Source: Paralithodes platypus (Eukaryota; Arthropoda; Malacostraca; Decapoda; Lithodidae). From it: 64,000 bases of DNA. The translations under genes and the position numbers were made by a program. The stretch is from NCBI GenBank assembly GCA_032716605.1, contig CM064517.1, positions 25,319,861-25,383,860 on the forward strand, written 5' to 3'. The notes under the pieces are model-generated. The model saw nothing but the letters and a program-made list of their open reading frames with translations. It made no database searches and was not told the DNA's origin. Below, piece by piece: positions 1 to 10,234 of this stretch. Numbering within the stretch: position 1 is the first letter of the stretch; each line of letters opens with the position of its first letter.

Positions 1-1114
1 GAGCTGGAATGAGTGTAGCATTAATAAGTCTGTAGAACAAATCCAGGCTAGCCTGTGAACTGGTCTTATTTCGGCTCTGTTTTCAAGGGTATCCGTTGAT
101 GACGTCATCACCCCCCCTTAAAATAGAAATATCTTATGTGAATTTGTTTGCTATTTAAGGGTAAAAAATATAACAAAACAAAGCACATGTGCATTATTTT
201 TCAAATTTACATGCTTTGAAGAGTGACAAAAACAAGAAGTTATTTTTGGTGAGCTATGCTCTATATTATAGTTTAGTGTTGCATTGTACTTGTATAGTAA
301 ATATTTATATAGGTTAAGGTGACAAGTTTGAATACTGTAGTTTCTTTTGTCATTGTAAAGAAATAGCTAAAGTATTTGAAAACATTAGGGAATCGAAAAG
401 TTCAAGGATCCATTGTCATCTAAAACGTGTCACAGATTCTTGCTAAGGTTCTCATGCTATGCAATTTCAGTTCCAACTAGTTATATTATTATTTCTGTGT
501 CTCAGTCATAGAGCCATACTGTATTTCTAAACCAACAGCTTTATTATCACGGTACCATTATTGAATATTATAAGCAGATCTACTGAGTAATAGAAACACG
601 ATCCGAATAGAAACTGAGTATTAATATTGGTACAAACTTATATTATCTACAGGAAGAACTGGTACTGTACGCACACTTAACCTTTAAACCTAAACTGTGT
701 ATCCACTCTGGAGAATGAGAAGTGAAAAGAATGGAGGATGCATATTTTATCTATTACATTACTACCGGTAGTTATTTGTATTGATTGTTAAGTTCAGTAC
801 AGTATATTAACTTAATTATCATTAATTTTTTATTTTACTAATATACAGTAGTAGTTAATTGATATACTGTAATATAATTATTATACAGTAGTTCTAAGCC
901 TATGTATTTTTGTATGTAACATATATTTTTACAAGAATGTTTTCTTGTTGATGCATTATTCTGTTGGTAACTAAAACACATTTGTAGACTATAAAAAACC
1001 TGTCTGAAGCTGGCCATAATCCAGGACAAACAAGATGAGACTTCAAGATGCTATCCACTGTTTAGTATCTGCAAGAAGATTAGCCTCCACCAATTAATTG
1101 TTATGCTCAATAAG

Positions 1115-1117
<3 letters not shown>
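1..1117. other. AT-rich stretch with no recognised feature
   Basis: I see no gene, tRNA-like box or clear repeat boundary here. NDUFA5 lies downstream on the same strand, so this may be part of its last intron, but no upstream NDUFA5 exon could be recognised. Confidence 0.5.
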
Positions 1118-1150
<33 letters not shown>

Positions 1151-1177
1151 TATATATATATACAGTATATATATCAC

Positions 1178-1360
1178 GAGCCGTGGCATAGTCAGTAAAG
1201 CGTCAGCTGCTGATCAAAGGGTCGGGAGGTCAAACCCGCTCTGTCAACGTGTTATTGGTAGATGTCAAGCCCGGGCAACTTGACCTAGCAATTCGTGATA
1301 AACGCCTAATGTTCATGGCCACCCCTTCACGGGAATTACGGCGTCTAGCAATAATAAATA
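1178..1360 (+). mobile_element. tRNA-derived SINE with an RTE-type 3' tail
   Basis: The head has a degenerate A box around GTGGCATAGTCAGTAAAGCG and a B-box-like GAGGTCAAACCCG. The last 45 bases or so (from about 1300) resemble the 3' end of the RTE-A elements in this window (GGCCACCCCTTC..ACGGCGTC..GCAAT). The tail is (AATA)n instead of (GATA)n. A diverged copy of the same head lies on the minus strand at 29200-29335. A SINE that borrows a LINE 3' end is inferred to use that LINE's reverse transcriptase. Confidence 0.7.
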
Positions 1361-1402
1361 AAATAACAAATAAATAAATAAATAATATATATATATATAA
1401 TA

Positions 1403-1483
1403 TATAGCGAGGGTGGGTCAGCTGGAACTTTGAACAACTGTACATACTATGTCCAGCTTGTAACTCGTAACTACCACCCTAAT
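1403..1483 (+). repeat. Solo arm of foldback family G
   Basis: About 80 bases starting GCGAGGGTGGGTCAGCTGG match the reverse complement of 2690-2766 almost exactly, and the first part also matches the right arm near 3228-3270. It looks like one arm of the foldback element at 2690-3270, left alone or inserted separately. Confidence 0.65.
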
Positions 1484-1503
1484 AATAATACAGTAATAAT
1501 AAT

Positions 1504-1520
1504 AATAATATATATATATA

Positions 1521-1551
<31 letters not shown>
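1504..1551. repeat. (AT)n/(CTAT)n microsatellite
   Basis: A short AT run is followed by about eight TATC units that directly abut the RTE 3' end at 1552. In minus orientation these are the GATA repeats that form the tail of that retroelement. Confidence 0.9.
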
Positions 1552-1555
<4 letters not shown>

Positions 1556-1697
1556 TGCCTGACGCCGTGGCCACGAACGAACCACCGCATGCACCTCTGT
1601 CCCCAGTCAGTCGACGCCCCTCCCCCCAACCAGCACCGCCTTCGTTCATGTAGTTCCTCACTCCATCCTTCCACCTCATATTCGGTCTACCTCTCCG
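1552..1697 (-). mobile_element. 5'-truncated RTE-A LINE, 3' end only
   Basis: Read on the minus strand this matches the last 145 or so bases of the RTE-A element that ends at 18413, including the block CACGGCGTCAGGCAAT and the GATA tail. It is non-coding 3' terminal sequence only. Confidence 0.8.
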
Positions 1698-1726
1698 GTA
1701 TATATATATACCGGATATACTAATAT

Positions 1727-1766
<40 letters not shown>

Positions 1767-2000
1767 TATTATAATATATATATTATGTTCCTTCAAAACC
1801 AACTATACTCCTAAAATCGATTAATGAATTTACAAACACATGGCAGTCCGTGGATTCGAATCCAGTATAATATACAATATATATATACTGTAAATATATA
1901 TATATATATATATATAAATTATATAATATAATTATATATATTCTATATAATTATATATAATTACATATAATTCTATATAATTATAAATATATATATATAT
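1698..2000. repeat. AT-rich simple repeats
   Basis: Several (TA)n runs are interleaved with AT-rich palindromic sequence. No gene is visible. Confidence 0.85.
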
Positions 2001-2007
2001 ATATATA

Positions 2008-2150
2008 TTATTATTTTTATTAATCTCACCACCACACCCCCAATGAAATTAATTAAAGTATATATGATCCACCGGGATTCGAACCCGGGTTATCACACAC
2101 ATATTTTTGCCAACTTAACCATTACACCACCAGGACGGTTAAGGTTTATG
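2008..2150 (-). mobile_element. tRNA-derived SINE
   Basis: On the minus strand it reads TGGTGGTGTAATGGTTAAG (A-box region) and GGGTTCGAATCCC (B box), followed by a non-tRNA body. The spacer between the boxes and the absence of a matching acceptor stem argue against a working tRNA gene. The same head family recurs at 27085, 31685 and 49925. Confidence 0.75.
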
Positions 2151-2320
2151 CACACGCCTACGACTTATTATCCATTCTCGAATACTGGATATTAATCTAA
2201 TCATGTTCATATTCCCAACTGCACTATGGTAGCCTACTGTTTAAGTGAGAGGAAAGAATATTCATGGGGCACAGATCATATAGACCGGCCTCTCGAAGAA
2301 ATATCCCTAAACCTACTAAT

Positions 2321-2400
2321 ATTATTTTTATTAATCTCACCACCACACCCCCAATGAAATTAATTAAAGTATATATGATCCACCGGGATTCGAACCCGGG

Positions 2401-2402
<2 letters not shown>
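2321..2402 (-). mobile_element. Second, truncated copy of the 2008 SINE
   Basis: About 80 bases are nearly identical to 2008-2088, including the B box. The copy stops at the B box and runs into a (TA)n microsatellite, so its 5' tRNA half is missing or was replaced by the repeat. Confidence 0.75.
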
Positions 2403-2439
<37 letters not shown>

Positions 2440-2574
2440 CATACATATATACACATACATACACTTACACAGTATATACTGTATATGTACAGTAGTTAGT
2501 TAGTTACAGTAGTTAGTTATGTAGAGCAGATTAACCAGACCACTGAGCTCCATACGGAACTCTCATAGGACTGG

Positions 2575-2627
<53 letters not shown>

Positions 2628-2637
2628 GGTATATATA

Positions 2638-2669
<32 letters not shown>

Positions 2670-2680
2670 GATAGGCTATA
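2403..2680. repeat. (TA)n, (CATA)n and (TTA)n microsatellites
   Basis: TA runs at about 2405-2432 and 2576-2625 and a TTA run at 2639-2669 surround short unique sequence. No gene is visible. Confidence 0.9.
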
Positions 2681-2689
2681 TATTTTTTA

Positions 2690-3270
2690 TTAGGGTGGTA
2701 ATTACGAGTTACAAGCTGGACATAGTATGTACAGTTGTTCAAAGTTCCAGCTGACCCACCCTCGCTCTGGGGCTCGCAGAATTATATGGCAACACTGGTG
2801 TAGGAAGGAGATGTGTCTTACAAAGATTGGGATTGGTAGATCTGATTATGGCTATATCATTGTTAGAACATATAATAAGCAAGGGTAAGTAAGCTTCGCT
2901 CAAATAAAAATGCATACATCGTTATGTATGATCCCGAACATTCACCCAAAGTTCGTAGATTTGCTTAAATATTAAAGTTATTATATCCACTGATTGGCAA
3001 CGCATATAAAACCTGCTGGCTGCCACAACATACTTTACTCGACTTTATAAGAATACATATTTATGTTTTATTGGTGGCTGCTTAATGAAGGAGCATTTAG
3101 TCTTCACAACGTGAACATTACACAGTTTAATTTGCAGTAATATACAGGACAGATACAGGTAACACATTAATGGCAAGTGGTATCCCTGCACCACTACACC
3201 AGTATTGCCAGCTAATTCAGCTAGCCTCAGAGCGAGGGTGGGTCAGCTGGAACTTGGACCAACTGTACAT
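2690..3270. mobile_element. Foldback MITE, family G
   Basis: Inverted arms of about 74 bases lie at 2729-2802 and 3191-3269. They share TGTACAGTTG, CCAGCTGACCCACCCTCGCTC and a segment ending near CACTGGTGTAG. The roughly 390-base middle shows no transposase. The solo arm at 1403-1483 shows that the sequence is repeated. The transposon superfamily is unknown. Confidence 0.6.
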
Positions 3271-3417
3271 GACCCAGACCTGATCCCAACCACAACATTC
3301 ATTAGTTTTTCTATGTTGGGGTTAATACTGTAACTCAAATGCAGTACCAGGTACCCAAGTAAGCTATCTGAAGCAATGCCTAGTAATCACCATACTCTAT
3401 TTCTTCGGCTATCTTAG

Positions 3418-3585
3418 GAACCAGATGTGAGCAAACTGGAGGCAGCGATGAACGCGGGCCAAGTTGAGGAAGTGATCAAGCAGGCGGAGAGCGAACTGTC
3501 CCTGGCTCGGAAGATGCTGGAGTGGCGAGCATGGGAGCCACTGGTCCAAGAGCCACCCCCCAACCAGTGGAAGTGGCCTATCTAA
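3418..3585 (+). CDS. NDUFA5: NDUFA5, last coding exon (complex I accessory subunit)
   Basis: This exon encodes the C-terminal 55 residues of NADH dehydrogenase 1 alpha subcomplex subunit 5, an accessory subunit in the matrix arm of mitochondrial respiratory complex I. The reading frame opens with [10 protein letters not shown], continues through [12 protein letters not shown] and WEPLVQEPP, and ends QWKWPI followed by TAA. That is the family's usual C-terminus, including the ELxLARKM helix. A pyrimidine-rich acceptor ending in CTTAG precedes the first codon, which starts in phase 0. The earlier half of the protein, about 60 residues, is not visible upstream, so those exons lie left of the window or beyond a long intron. 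The frame is intact, so this is likely the real gene and not a pseudogene. A retrocopy would not be expected to start exactly at a splice acceptor. Confidence 0.93.
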   Translation, partial: EPDVSKLEAAMNAGQVEEVIKQAESELSLARKMLEWRAWEPLVQEPPPNQWKWPI

Positions 3586-4017
3586 ACCAGTCGGAGTGTT
3601 CAGTGCTCCATTTTCCGGTTTTGTTTTTCAGGGACCCCTCCGTAAGTCAGTGGCAAATCTTTGGCCCAATTTTCACTACGATGACGTGACTGTTCCTATT
3701 ATGCTGGCTATCCTTAAACAAATATATTACCGGTAAGTTTAGGAAAGATCGTTGGAAATCAGTAAGGTAATTGAGATCAATTTTACCTTCGTGGTTCTAG
3801 ATTTTACCTTCATGATTTCTTGAGATATCTCCTTTGCTACGTGTGATCATATAATGATAGTCAGAATATAAAAGTGGCACCATCTTTTGGAAGGGTTAAG
3901 CAGTTGCCTAGAGTGTTTTTCTCTACGCGGTAATCAGTCATCTGTTGAAGTAATTATATTCTTGATTTCTGTAACTTAAAATTCATAGATTAAACAACAG
4001 TATACAGTATTGAGTTT

Positions 4018-4151
4018 CGTTCACATGAACGAAGGCGGTGCTGGTTGGGGGGAGGGGCGTCGACTGACTGGGGACAGAGGTGCATGGGGGTGGTTCGTTC
4101 GTGGCCACCCCTTCGGGGATCACGGCGTCAGGCAATAGATAGATAGATAGA
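4018..4151 (+). mobile_element. RTE-A 3' end inserted with a 10-bp TSD
   Basis: This 134-base 5'-truncated copy of the RTE-A 3' terminus ends in GATA repeats. It is flanked by perfect direct repeats TATTGAGTTT at 4008-4017 and 4152-4161, which prove insertion by target-primed reverse transcription. It lies in what may be the 3' untranslated region of NDUFA5. Confidence 0.88.
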
Positions 4152-4222
4152 TATTGAGTTTTAAGTGTGAATGTACATATAGCTATGAAGAGAAATGTCA
4201 TTGTAATATAGTTAATTTAAAT

Positions 4223-4228
4223 AATAAA
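4223..4228 (+). promoter_or_regulatory. Candidate polyadenylation signal for NDUFA5
   Basis: This is a canonical AATAAA followed by a T/G-rich stretch, 638 bases after the NDUFA5 stop codon. A weaker ATTAAA lies at 3989-3994, before the RTE insertion. Which one is used cannot be decided from sequence alone. Confidence 0.35.
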
Positions 4229-4582
4229 TTTTAAGTTGTTTCTATTTGATATTTGAATAACCCATTTGTGAAAAGTTGTTTACTCTTAATTAAATATATT
4301 CTTACATACCGGTATAAACTAGAATTACGAAAAATTTATTATTTTATTCAACTAATATGGTTATATTACTCACAGCTATCCTTGCATTTCAGTTACAAGG
4401 AGATCCAGGCTACTGTAATACACCAGTTTTCTAATTTACCATATATATTCTTTAATTCTAGACCCCAGCAATAGCTGTGAATCCTGTCTGCTGTATATGA
4501 AAGCTCCCAAACATTTTAGTTGATTTTTCAACATTTATTTACATTTCAATGTCCTTGTTCTACATTTAGTACAGTATATACT

Positions 4583-4955
4583 TTCTACTTTTATTGATGT
4601 TACTCCTATTATTCCACTTTTATTGATGTTACTCCTATTATTCCACTTTTATTGATCTTACTCCTATTATTCTACTTTTATTGATGTTACTCCTATTATT
4701 CCACTTTTATTGATGTTACTCCTATTATTCCACTTTTATTGATGTTACTCCTATTATTCCACTTTTATTGATGTTACTCCTATTATTCCACTTTTATTGA
4801 TGTTATTCCTATTATTCCACTTTTATTGATGTTACTCCTATTATTCCACTTTTATTGATGTTACTCCTATTATTCCACTTTTATTGATGTTACTCCTATT
4901 ATTCCACTTTTATTGATTTTTCTCCTATTATTCCACTTTTATTGATTTTACTCCT
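4583..4955. repeat. 29-bp minisatellite, about 13 copies
   Basis: The unit is TTGATGTTACTCCTATTATT plus CCACTTTTA. Copies are nearly identical with only scattered single-base changes, so the array is young. Confidence 0.92.
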
Positions 4956-5479
4956 AATATTGTGTCGATTATTGCATATTTCTAATCATATACAATGTTT
5001 TCTTCAGCAAACTCTAGTTACTGATCTGCCATTATTTTCTTTAACTTTTTTCATATTGCCCTTATTATTGTTTCTATTCATATTATGGCTGATTATGTAC
5101 AGATTTTGTAAACCCTTATTTTAAAAAGTGAAGGTTTGCTGGACTATGTTTTATGTATTTTTTATAATTACAGTACTCCTATATCCATTGCCTCATGTCT
5201 GCATGTAATACGTATTTAGAAATTGTGTTTTCATATTTACCAATTCTTCCTTATTTTAGTTATCAAATATTTAGGTATATGAGCTATTAGTTGAACATTT
5301 TAGATGATATTGATAGTTATATTTCTCTCCTACTATTACTTCATATTTTCACCTATTATTCAATCCAAGTATTTTGTGTATTATTTTGTATTGCCTTGTG
5401 TCTTGTGCCTTGCGGTTTACGTAAGCCAAACGGAGATAACTACAGTAAGTAGAATTACCATGCATTAAAGAGTACAATT
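4956..5479. other. AT-rich sequence with no recognised feature
   Basis: Decayed units of the preceding 29-bp repeat may continue for a short way. The small open frame at 4942-5124 is AT-rich and hydrophobic by composition, and nothing supports it as a gene. Confidence 0.4.
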
Positions 5480-5926
5480 GGTATAACACAATGAATGAGA
5501 ATATTCAATAACATAAGGGCAAAAGGCAAGGCCCACAGCCAACAACTGTGGTTGAGGGCTAGCTAGAGCAGGCACCCCACGTAAAATATGCTTCAAACTC
5601 GCCTAATGGCGGCTCGCTGGCCCCCTGGGGGTGCATCCTAGCCAGGAGGACTTAGAGGGTACAGGGCATAGCGTCTTTAGAGACTGGCACTTTCTGCCTA
5701 GTAGTACAGGGGCCCGAACCCAGAGATAGCACACCGGGAGGCTGCCTTATCACTAGGCGCATAATACTGGGCCAGCCGTAGTGCCGTTTATGCGCAGGGA
5801 TTGCGTCCCTGCGGTTGGTTCTGGTGGGGTGCCCCGAGGCCCCTTGGTTCCACCCCTATAAAGATCTTGGGATGGCCTCAGGGTGACAACCATCCGGGGT
5901 AGCCTGGAACTGGATACCTGGGGATA
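5480..5926 (+). repeat. GC-richer unidentified sequence upstream of an RTE fragment
   Basis: Base composition changes abruptly to GC-rich around 5520-5920. The segment runs directly into a reverse-transcriptase fragment at 5927. It may be the 5' region of that RTE-2 element or a separate retroelement. I could not recognise it. Confidence 0.35.
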
Positions 5927-6600
5927 GTGTCCTCCAACGTTAGCAACCTATACCGAGAATGGATGATTAGGGAAAGCATGCAGTTTGGTTTGATGCTAGG
6001 ACGCGGCACAATCGATGCCAACTTTATTGTCAGGCAGTTGCAATTGAGATATCTGGTGAAAAACGAGTTATGTCTCGTATTTGTAAACCTAGAGACAGCC
6101 TTTGATAAGCTGCCAAATGTTATGCAGTGGGCTATGAAAACACTTGAGTCTTAGTGTGACTGGTTTGATACGAGGGTTCACAAATGTTGAAATAGACTAC
6201 CTGGATTATGTATGTTTCCCATAAAGGGCAACTTGGGGCTACAACAACAATAACAAATGGTAGCAAGAGTAAAAGGTGCTTTTGAGTGAGTTTCAACCAA
6301 GTGTCCACCAGGGCTCGGTGTTAAGTTACTACTATTTGTCTTGGTTCTGTAAATACTTTACTGTTTAGGGATGTTAGAGTTGGCTTCCATTGGGAGCAGC
6401 TATATGCAGATGATCTAGTCCTTATTACAGATAGTGCACAGGATACTGAGGTTAAAATCAATAGCTGGAGGGAGGTCATGGCAAATAAAGAGTAAATATA
6501 TATTACATCAAGGTCATGATTTTCAAGTTGGGTGAAGAAACTAATAATGATTAGGTGACTTCCCATGTGCAGTCTGTGTGAAAAGGGGTAGTAAGCAACT
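5927..6600 (+). pseudogene. RTE-2 LINE reverse transcriptase, decayed
   Basis: Fragments of a non-LTR reverse transcriptase appear in order but in different frames. They are FGLMLGRGTIDANFIVRQLQ and FVNLETAFDKLP (motif A with Asn for the first Asp) at 5957-6120, a remnant of the VHQGS block near 6302, and LYADDLVLITDS (motif C) near 6400-6432. A cysteine pair in PCAVC follows near 6562-6580, as in RTE-type elements that carry a C-terminal cysteine motif. Stops and frameshifts between blocks show it is dead. This is a different subfamily from RTE-A. Confidence 0.75.
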
Positions 6601-6654
6601 CCAATGTTACATTTATCTTACATTTCGGTTACTTCCCATGATTTCTGGATGAAG

Positions 6655-7010
6655 TAATTTTTTAATGATAGTGTGGTAATCCTGACATATGCGTATAGGA
6701 GTGAAGCATGAATGTTTTTGGAGAGACATAAATCAAGAGTGAGAGGGGTGGAAACTAGTTTCTAAAAAAAATTGAGTGGAGTCGCATGGAGAGTGTGAAG
6801 AGAAACACATTGAGGTGGTTCGGGCATGTGGAGCGTATGACAAATCTGAGAATGACTAGAAGAGTGAATAAGAGTGTGGTAGAAGGGCAGAGAGAAAGAG
6901 GTGGAAGGATGGAGTTGAGTGGGAGGAGAGATGCCAACTGACAGAGGTGCTTGGAAGAGATTCATTCGTGGCCACTCACTTAGGATTAGGGCGTCTGGTA
7001 ATAGATAGAT
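6655..7010 (+). mobile_element. 5'-truncated RTE-A LINE 3' region
   Basis: It matches the end of RTE-A from the GATAGTGTGGTAATCCTGAC block (17960s in the main copy) to the GATAGATAG tail. Coding remnants include a WFGHVERM-type segment near 6820-6840. It appears to have landed inside or next to the RTE-2 remnant, whose C-terminal piece resumes at 7640. Confidence 0.75.
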
Positions 7011-7639
7011 GAAAGATAGTGATTGGGTTTATAGAGGTTTAGTAGGATGAAAAGACTTCTGCCGGGAGAGGAGTCTGAGATTCGTGGATTTCGAAAGCGC
7101 AATATGTAATGGCTTGTATTGAATTATTCGTCTGATAGTATCACTGTTGGCAGTGTAAGTCTGGAATGTGTGAACAAGTTCTTTATTTTGGTTTTGTTCT
7201 CAGGGTTAGATATGGATAGGGATATTTCAGAGTTGTTGCCGCTTGATCATAGGAGGACTTTCACTTTGCTTGAAGGGTAAGGTGTATAGGTGTATGCCTT
7301 ATGTATTAGTTCTCACATTCTGTCTCACATTCACGCCTCTGTCAGAGGCGTATTCAGTCTTACATTCCTGTTCTATATTGCTTGTGTGTATAAGTGTTGT
7401 GTTTGCAGTGCATGTTGAATGTTATTGTACTGTGAAATAGCTATGGCTGAGAAGTGTTGTTTGTAACCAGTATATAATCAGCTCAATCATGCTGATCAGG
7501 TGCAAGCATTTACATTGTAAATGTGACACTGGTCTACTGCAGCTCTGATGTCTGCCAATGCAGATAGGGGTTGGGAGGCCATGGGCTTGAGTTTCAAAGA
7601 CATTCAACAAGCAAAGCTCAATGATTTATACTTCAGGAA
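7011..7639. other. No recognised gene
   Basis: This is unique-looking sequence between two retroelement fragments. The open frames at 7243-7440 and 7422-7610 show no family features. Confidence 0.35.
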
Positions 7640-7862
7640 CATGGCCAGTTAAAATGTAAGATATTTTTTAAAAATGGAAAGAAGTCAAATGAGAACAGTG
7701 AGATAGACGTATGAGGTTAATCTCAAAGATAAGGGACCTAATGAGGAACTAAGGAGGCGATTGGGTATTTGGGAGTATCAGCGAAGAGATGCAACATCTC
7801 AGCAGCCAGACTGGTTGGCCTGGGCATGTGGAGAGGATTGAATAAAGTATTTCATTCTGCAC
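7640..7862 (+). pseudogene. RTE-2 C-terminal fragment
   Basis: One frame reads VNLKDKGPNEELRRRLGI, typical of the region after the reverse transcriptase in RTE/CR1-like elements. It is followed by a shifted remnant of the VGWPGHVERI-type segment. It is probably the tail of the element starting near 5927. Confidence 0.55.
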
Positions 7863-8447
7863 CTGAAGGTGCTTCAGTGGGGAGTCTTGCTAAGGCACGG
7901 TTAGCACTGTGCCAACATCTGCCACAGTGATGACATGATGGGGCAGTGTTGCAGCGGGACTTTATTGTATTATGTTATAGAAAATTGAATTAGCAATGTA
8001 TGTACAGTAGGGTAGATTTTCCAGTTTGTTTGCGATGGACCAGTTAGTGTGCGATATACTGTATACTGGTATGAAGTTGAATCCCGCTCATATGTAACAT
8101 TTCTGTATCTGTATGTAGTGTGACAGTTCTGCAAGGGTAGTCACTGCTCTAAAGGGTAGTGCTATAGCACTGAGAGCACCATTAACATAATTTATGCATA
8201 CAAAATATATTTCTATGGGATATGGTTTTCCTAGCAGTGTGTGTAATAATGAGATGTGTTAGGCGAGGAGTATATCTTATGTCGTGAATACAAGAAAGGT
8301 TTTACCAGAAGTGTGAACGTTTCCTTTTTCATTCCCCGCTAAAGGATGGCTGTGCCAAAAATGCCTCCATTTTACTTTGTCTACACATATCCCTTTTGTT
8401 TGTACAGTATCCATACAGTTACAATGTTCCTTTCATTTTAATCACAG
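7863..8447. other. No recognised gene
   Basis: No convincing coding exon, tRNA box or tandem repeat is seen. Confidence 0.35.
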
Positions 8448-8828
8448 AGTAATTGGTAAGTTGCTGGAAGTGGTGAAGAGCATGTATGATGGTGCAAGGG
8501 CGGCAGTGTGTGTAGAGGATGAACAGAGCGAGTTCTTTGATCTGAAAATTGGGTTGAGCCAAGAGTGTGTGATGTCCCCATGTTTGTTCAGTATATATAT
8601 GGATAGAGTCATGAAAGAAATACAAGGAAGAGCAGTGCATGTTGGATTACCCCTGATAAAGGGAAGGGAGTGAGTGGAAGCTGCCTGTGCTACTGTTTAC
8701 TGATGATACAGTTCTGATGAGTGTTAATGAATGGGAGTTGCAGTGTTTGGTAAATGTTTTTCGAGATGTGTATGAGAAACGGAACCTGAAGGTCAATGTG
8801 GTGATGAGTAGGGTTATGGTCTTTGAGA

Positions 8829-9057
8829 GGGTCGTAGCTCGATTGGTAGAGCGTTCACCTGCTAACCGTGAGGTTGACGGTTCGAGCCTCGGGCCAGCCA
8901 GTGTGTTATTGGCAGACGTCAGTGCTGTTGGTGAACGGTGCGGTCTAGCAATCTGTGGCAACTATTCACTAAGTCCCTGATTCATCAGGGCACCCACCCT
9001 AGCCTTGCTATTCAGCAGGGAGTGTATGGTGGTAAAAACTGCATCATCATCATCATC
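8829..9057 (+). mobile_element. tRNA-derived SINE with (ATC)n tail
   Basis: The head reads GTAGCTCGATTGGTAGAGCG (A box) and GGTTCGAGCC (B box) at normal tRNA spacing. A body of about 150 bases and a CATCATCATCATCAT tail follow. The interrupted RTE-A sequence reads through on both sides (GGTCTTTGAGA, then GGAATCATTCACAGAGTGTG). The possible TSD, AGAGG, is short. Confidence 0.82.
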
Positions 9058-9129
9058 AGAGGAATCATTCACAGAGTGTGAAGTGAGGTTGAATGGTCAG
9101 GTAATGGAGACTGTCAGTTCATTTAACTA

Positions 9130-9620
9130 CAATCAGGCTGTTGAATAACGCATTTTTGTTCTAACGCGGACCCAGTAAATGCGAAAGCTCTATTCTAACA
9201 AGGACAAGGAACATTTTCAATCTACTGTGGAATCAACTCGGCCTGGTGACGTTACACTTGGGTCCGCTCGGCTTCCCGCTCTCCCTCCCAGTCTGTTTAT
9301 CTCTGTCGGTCTGCATGTGCTTGAGTATATTTTATAATTACAAGGATCTCTCCCACTGTTACGTAACCGTGATGCCTCCCCCCCGTGACCCTATTGGATT
9401 TTTATGATGTGTGATGCGTACGGTACTTTATTGTATTTCTATGATGTGTGATGTGTACTTTGTGTCAAAAGGAGACTTTGGGATATTGGCTGGGATGAAA
9501 TGTGTCAAAATGTGGACTTTGGGATTTGGCTGTGACAAAATGGCCTAGTTCCTATAGGTTCTATTATTTGAGTAACACTGTTATGAAAGGAGGAAATAAC
9601 TGTTACCTAGAGCCTGACTG
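9130..9620. mobile_element. pogo/Tigger-like MITE with TA target site
   Basis: The ends are inverted repeats: CAATCAGGCT at the left and, reverse-complemented, CAGTCAGGCT at the right. TA dinucleotides flank it at 9128-9129 and 9621-9622. Removing it restores the RTE-A reading TTAACTATTTGGGCAGTG. CAG-starting termini with a TA target are known for Tc1/mariner-pogo elements. No transposase frame is visible, so it is non-autonomous. Confidence 0.72.
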
Positions 9621-10234
9621 TATTTGGGCAGTGTGATGAATAAAGATGGCAGTATAGAGGATGAAGTGTGAGAGTATGGAACAGGAAGAGGGTTGTAGGA
9701 ACACTGACAGCTTTGACAAGGACTTGGATGGTGGGCAAGGAAGTAAAGAAGTCACTGCATGATAGTGTGGTAATCTTACGTACGGAGTGAAGCATGGACG
9801 TTGCTGGAGAGACATATATCAAGAGTTAGAGGGGGGGGGGGGATGAGTTACTTGAGAAGTGTGTGTGGAGTCACTTGAAGAGACAGACTCATGAGGAAGT
9901 ATGAGAGTGTTGTGGTGTGGATGTGGACGTGCAGGAGAGTGTGAAGATCACATTGAAGTGGTTCGGTCATGTGGAGCGTATTATGAGGGGGTTCGGTCAT
10001 AAAGAGTATGGTAAATGGGAGAATGACTAAACAAATATATCAGAGTGAGGTGAAAGAGCAAAGAGGAAGAGGTAGACCGAGATTGAGGAGGAAGGATGGA
10101 GTCGAGAGGTATAAAATTGAAGGGGTTGTTGGGTGGGAGGATGGGCATTGACTGATAGGGAACAGGTGCATAGAGGACAATCATTTGTGGCAACCCCCCG
10201 AGGATTAGGGCATGTGGCAATAGATAGATAGATA

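Larger units (their letters stand above)
8448..10234 (+). pseudogene. RTE-A LINE copy broken by a SINE and a MITE
   Basis: This is the C-terminal half of the RTE-A reverse transcriptase. It shows GKLLEVVKSMYDGARAAV and QSEFFDLKIGL, then, in another frame, a motif C changed to FTDD (LLFTDDTVLM near 8690) and KRNLKVNVVMSRVMVF. The sequence is split by a tRNA SINE (8829-9057) and a TA-flanked MITE (9130-9620), then resumes with the 3' region and ends in GATA repeats at about 10234. Removing both insertions restores alignment with 17380-18413 of the main copy. Confidence 0.82.

Noticed and set aside
4583..4955. CRISPR-like array (29-bp repeats)
   Set aside because: Repeats are directly tandem without spacers, in a eukaryotic genome.
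8829..8900. Functional tRNA gene
   Set aside because: A and B boxes are good, but the acceptor stem does not close and a SINE body with (ATC)n tail follows. The same reasoning applies to 2059-2150, 12080-12150, 27131-27240, 31687-31760 and 63508-63580.
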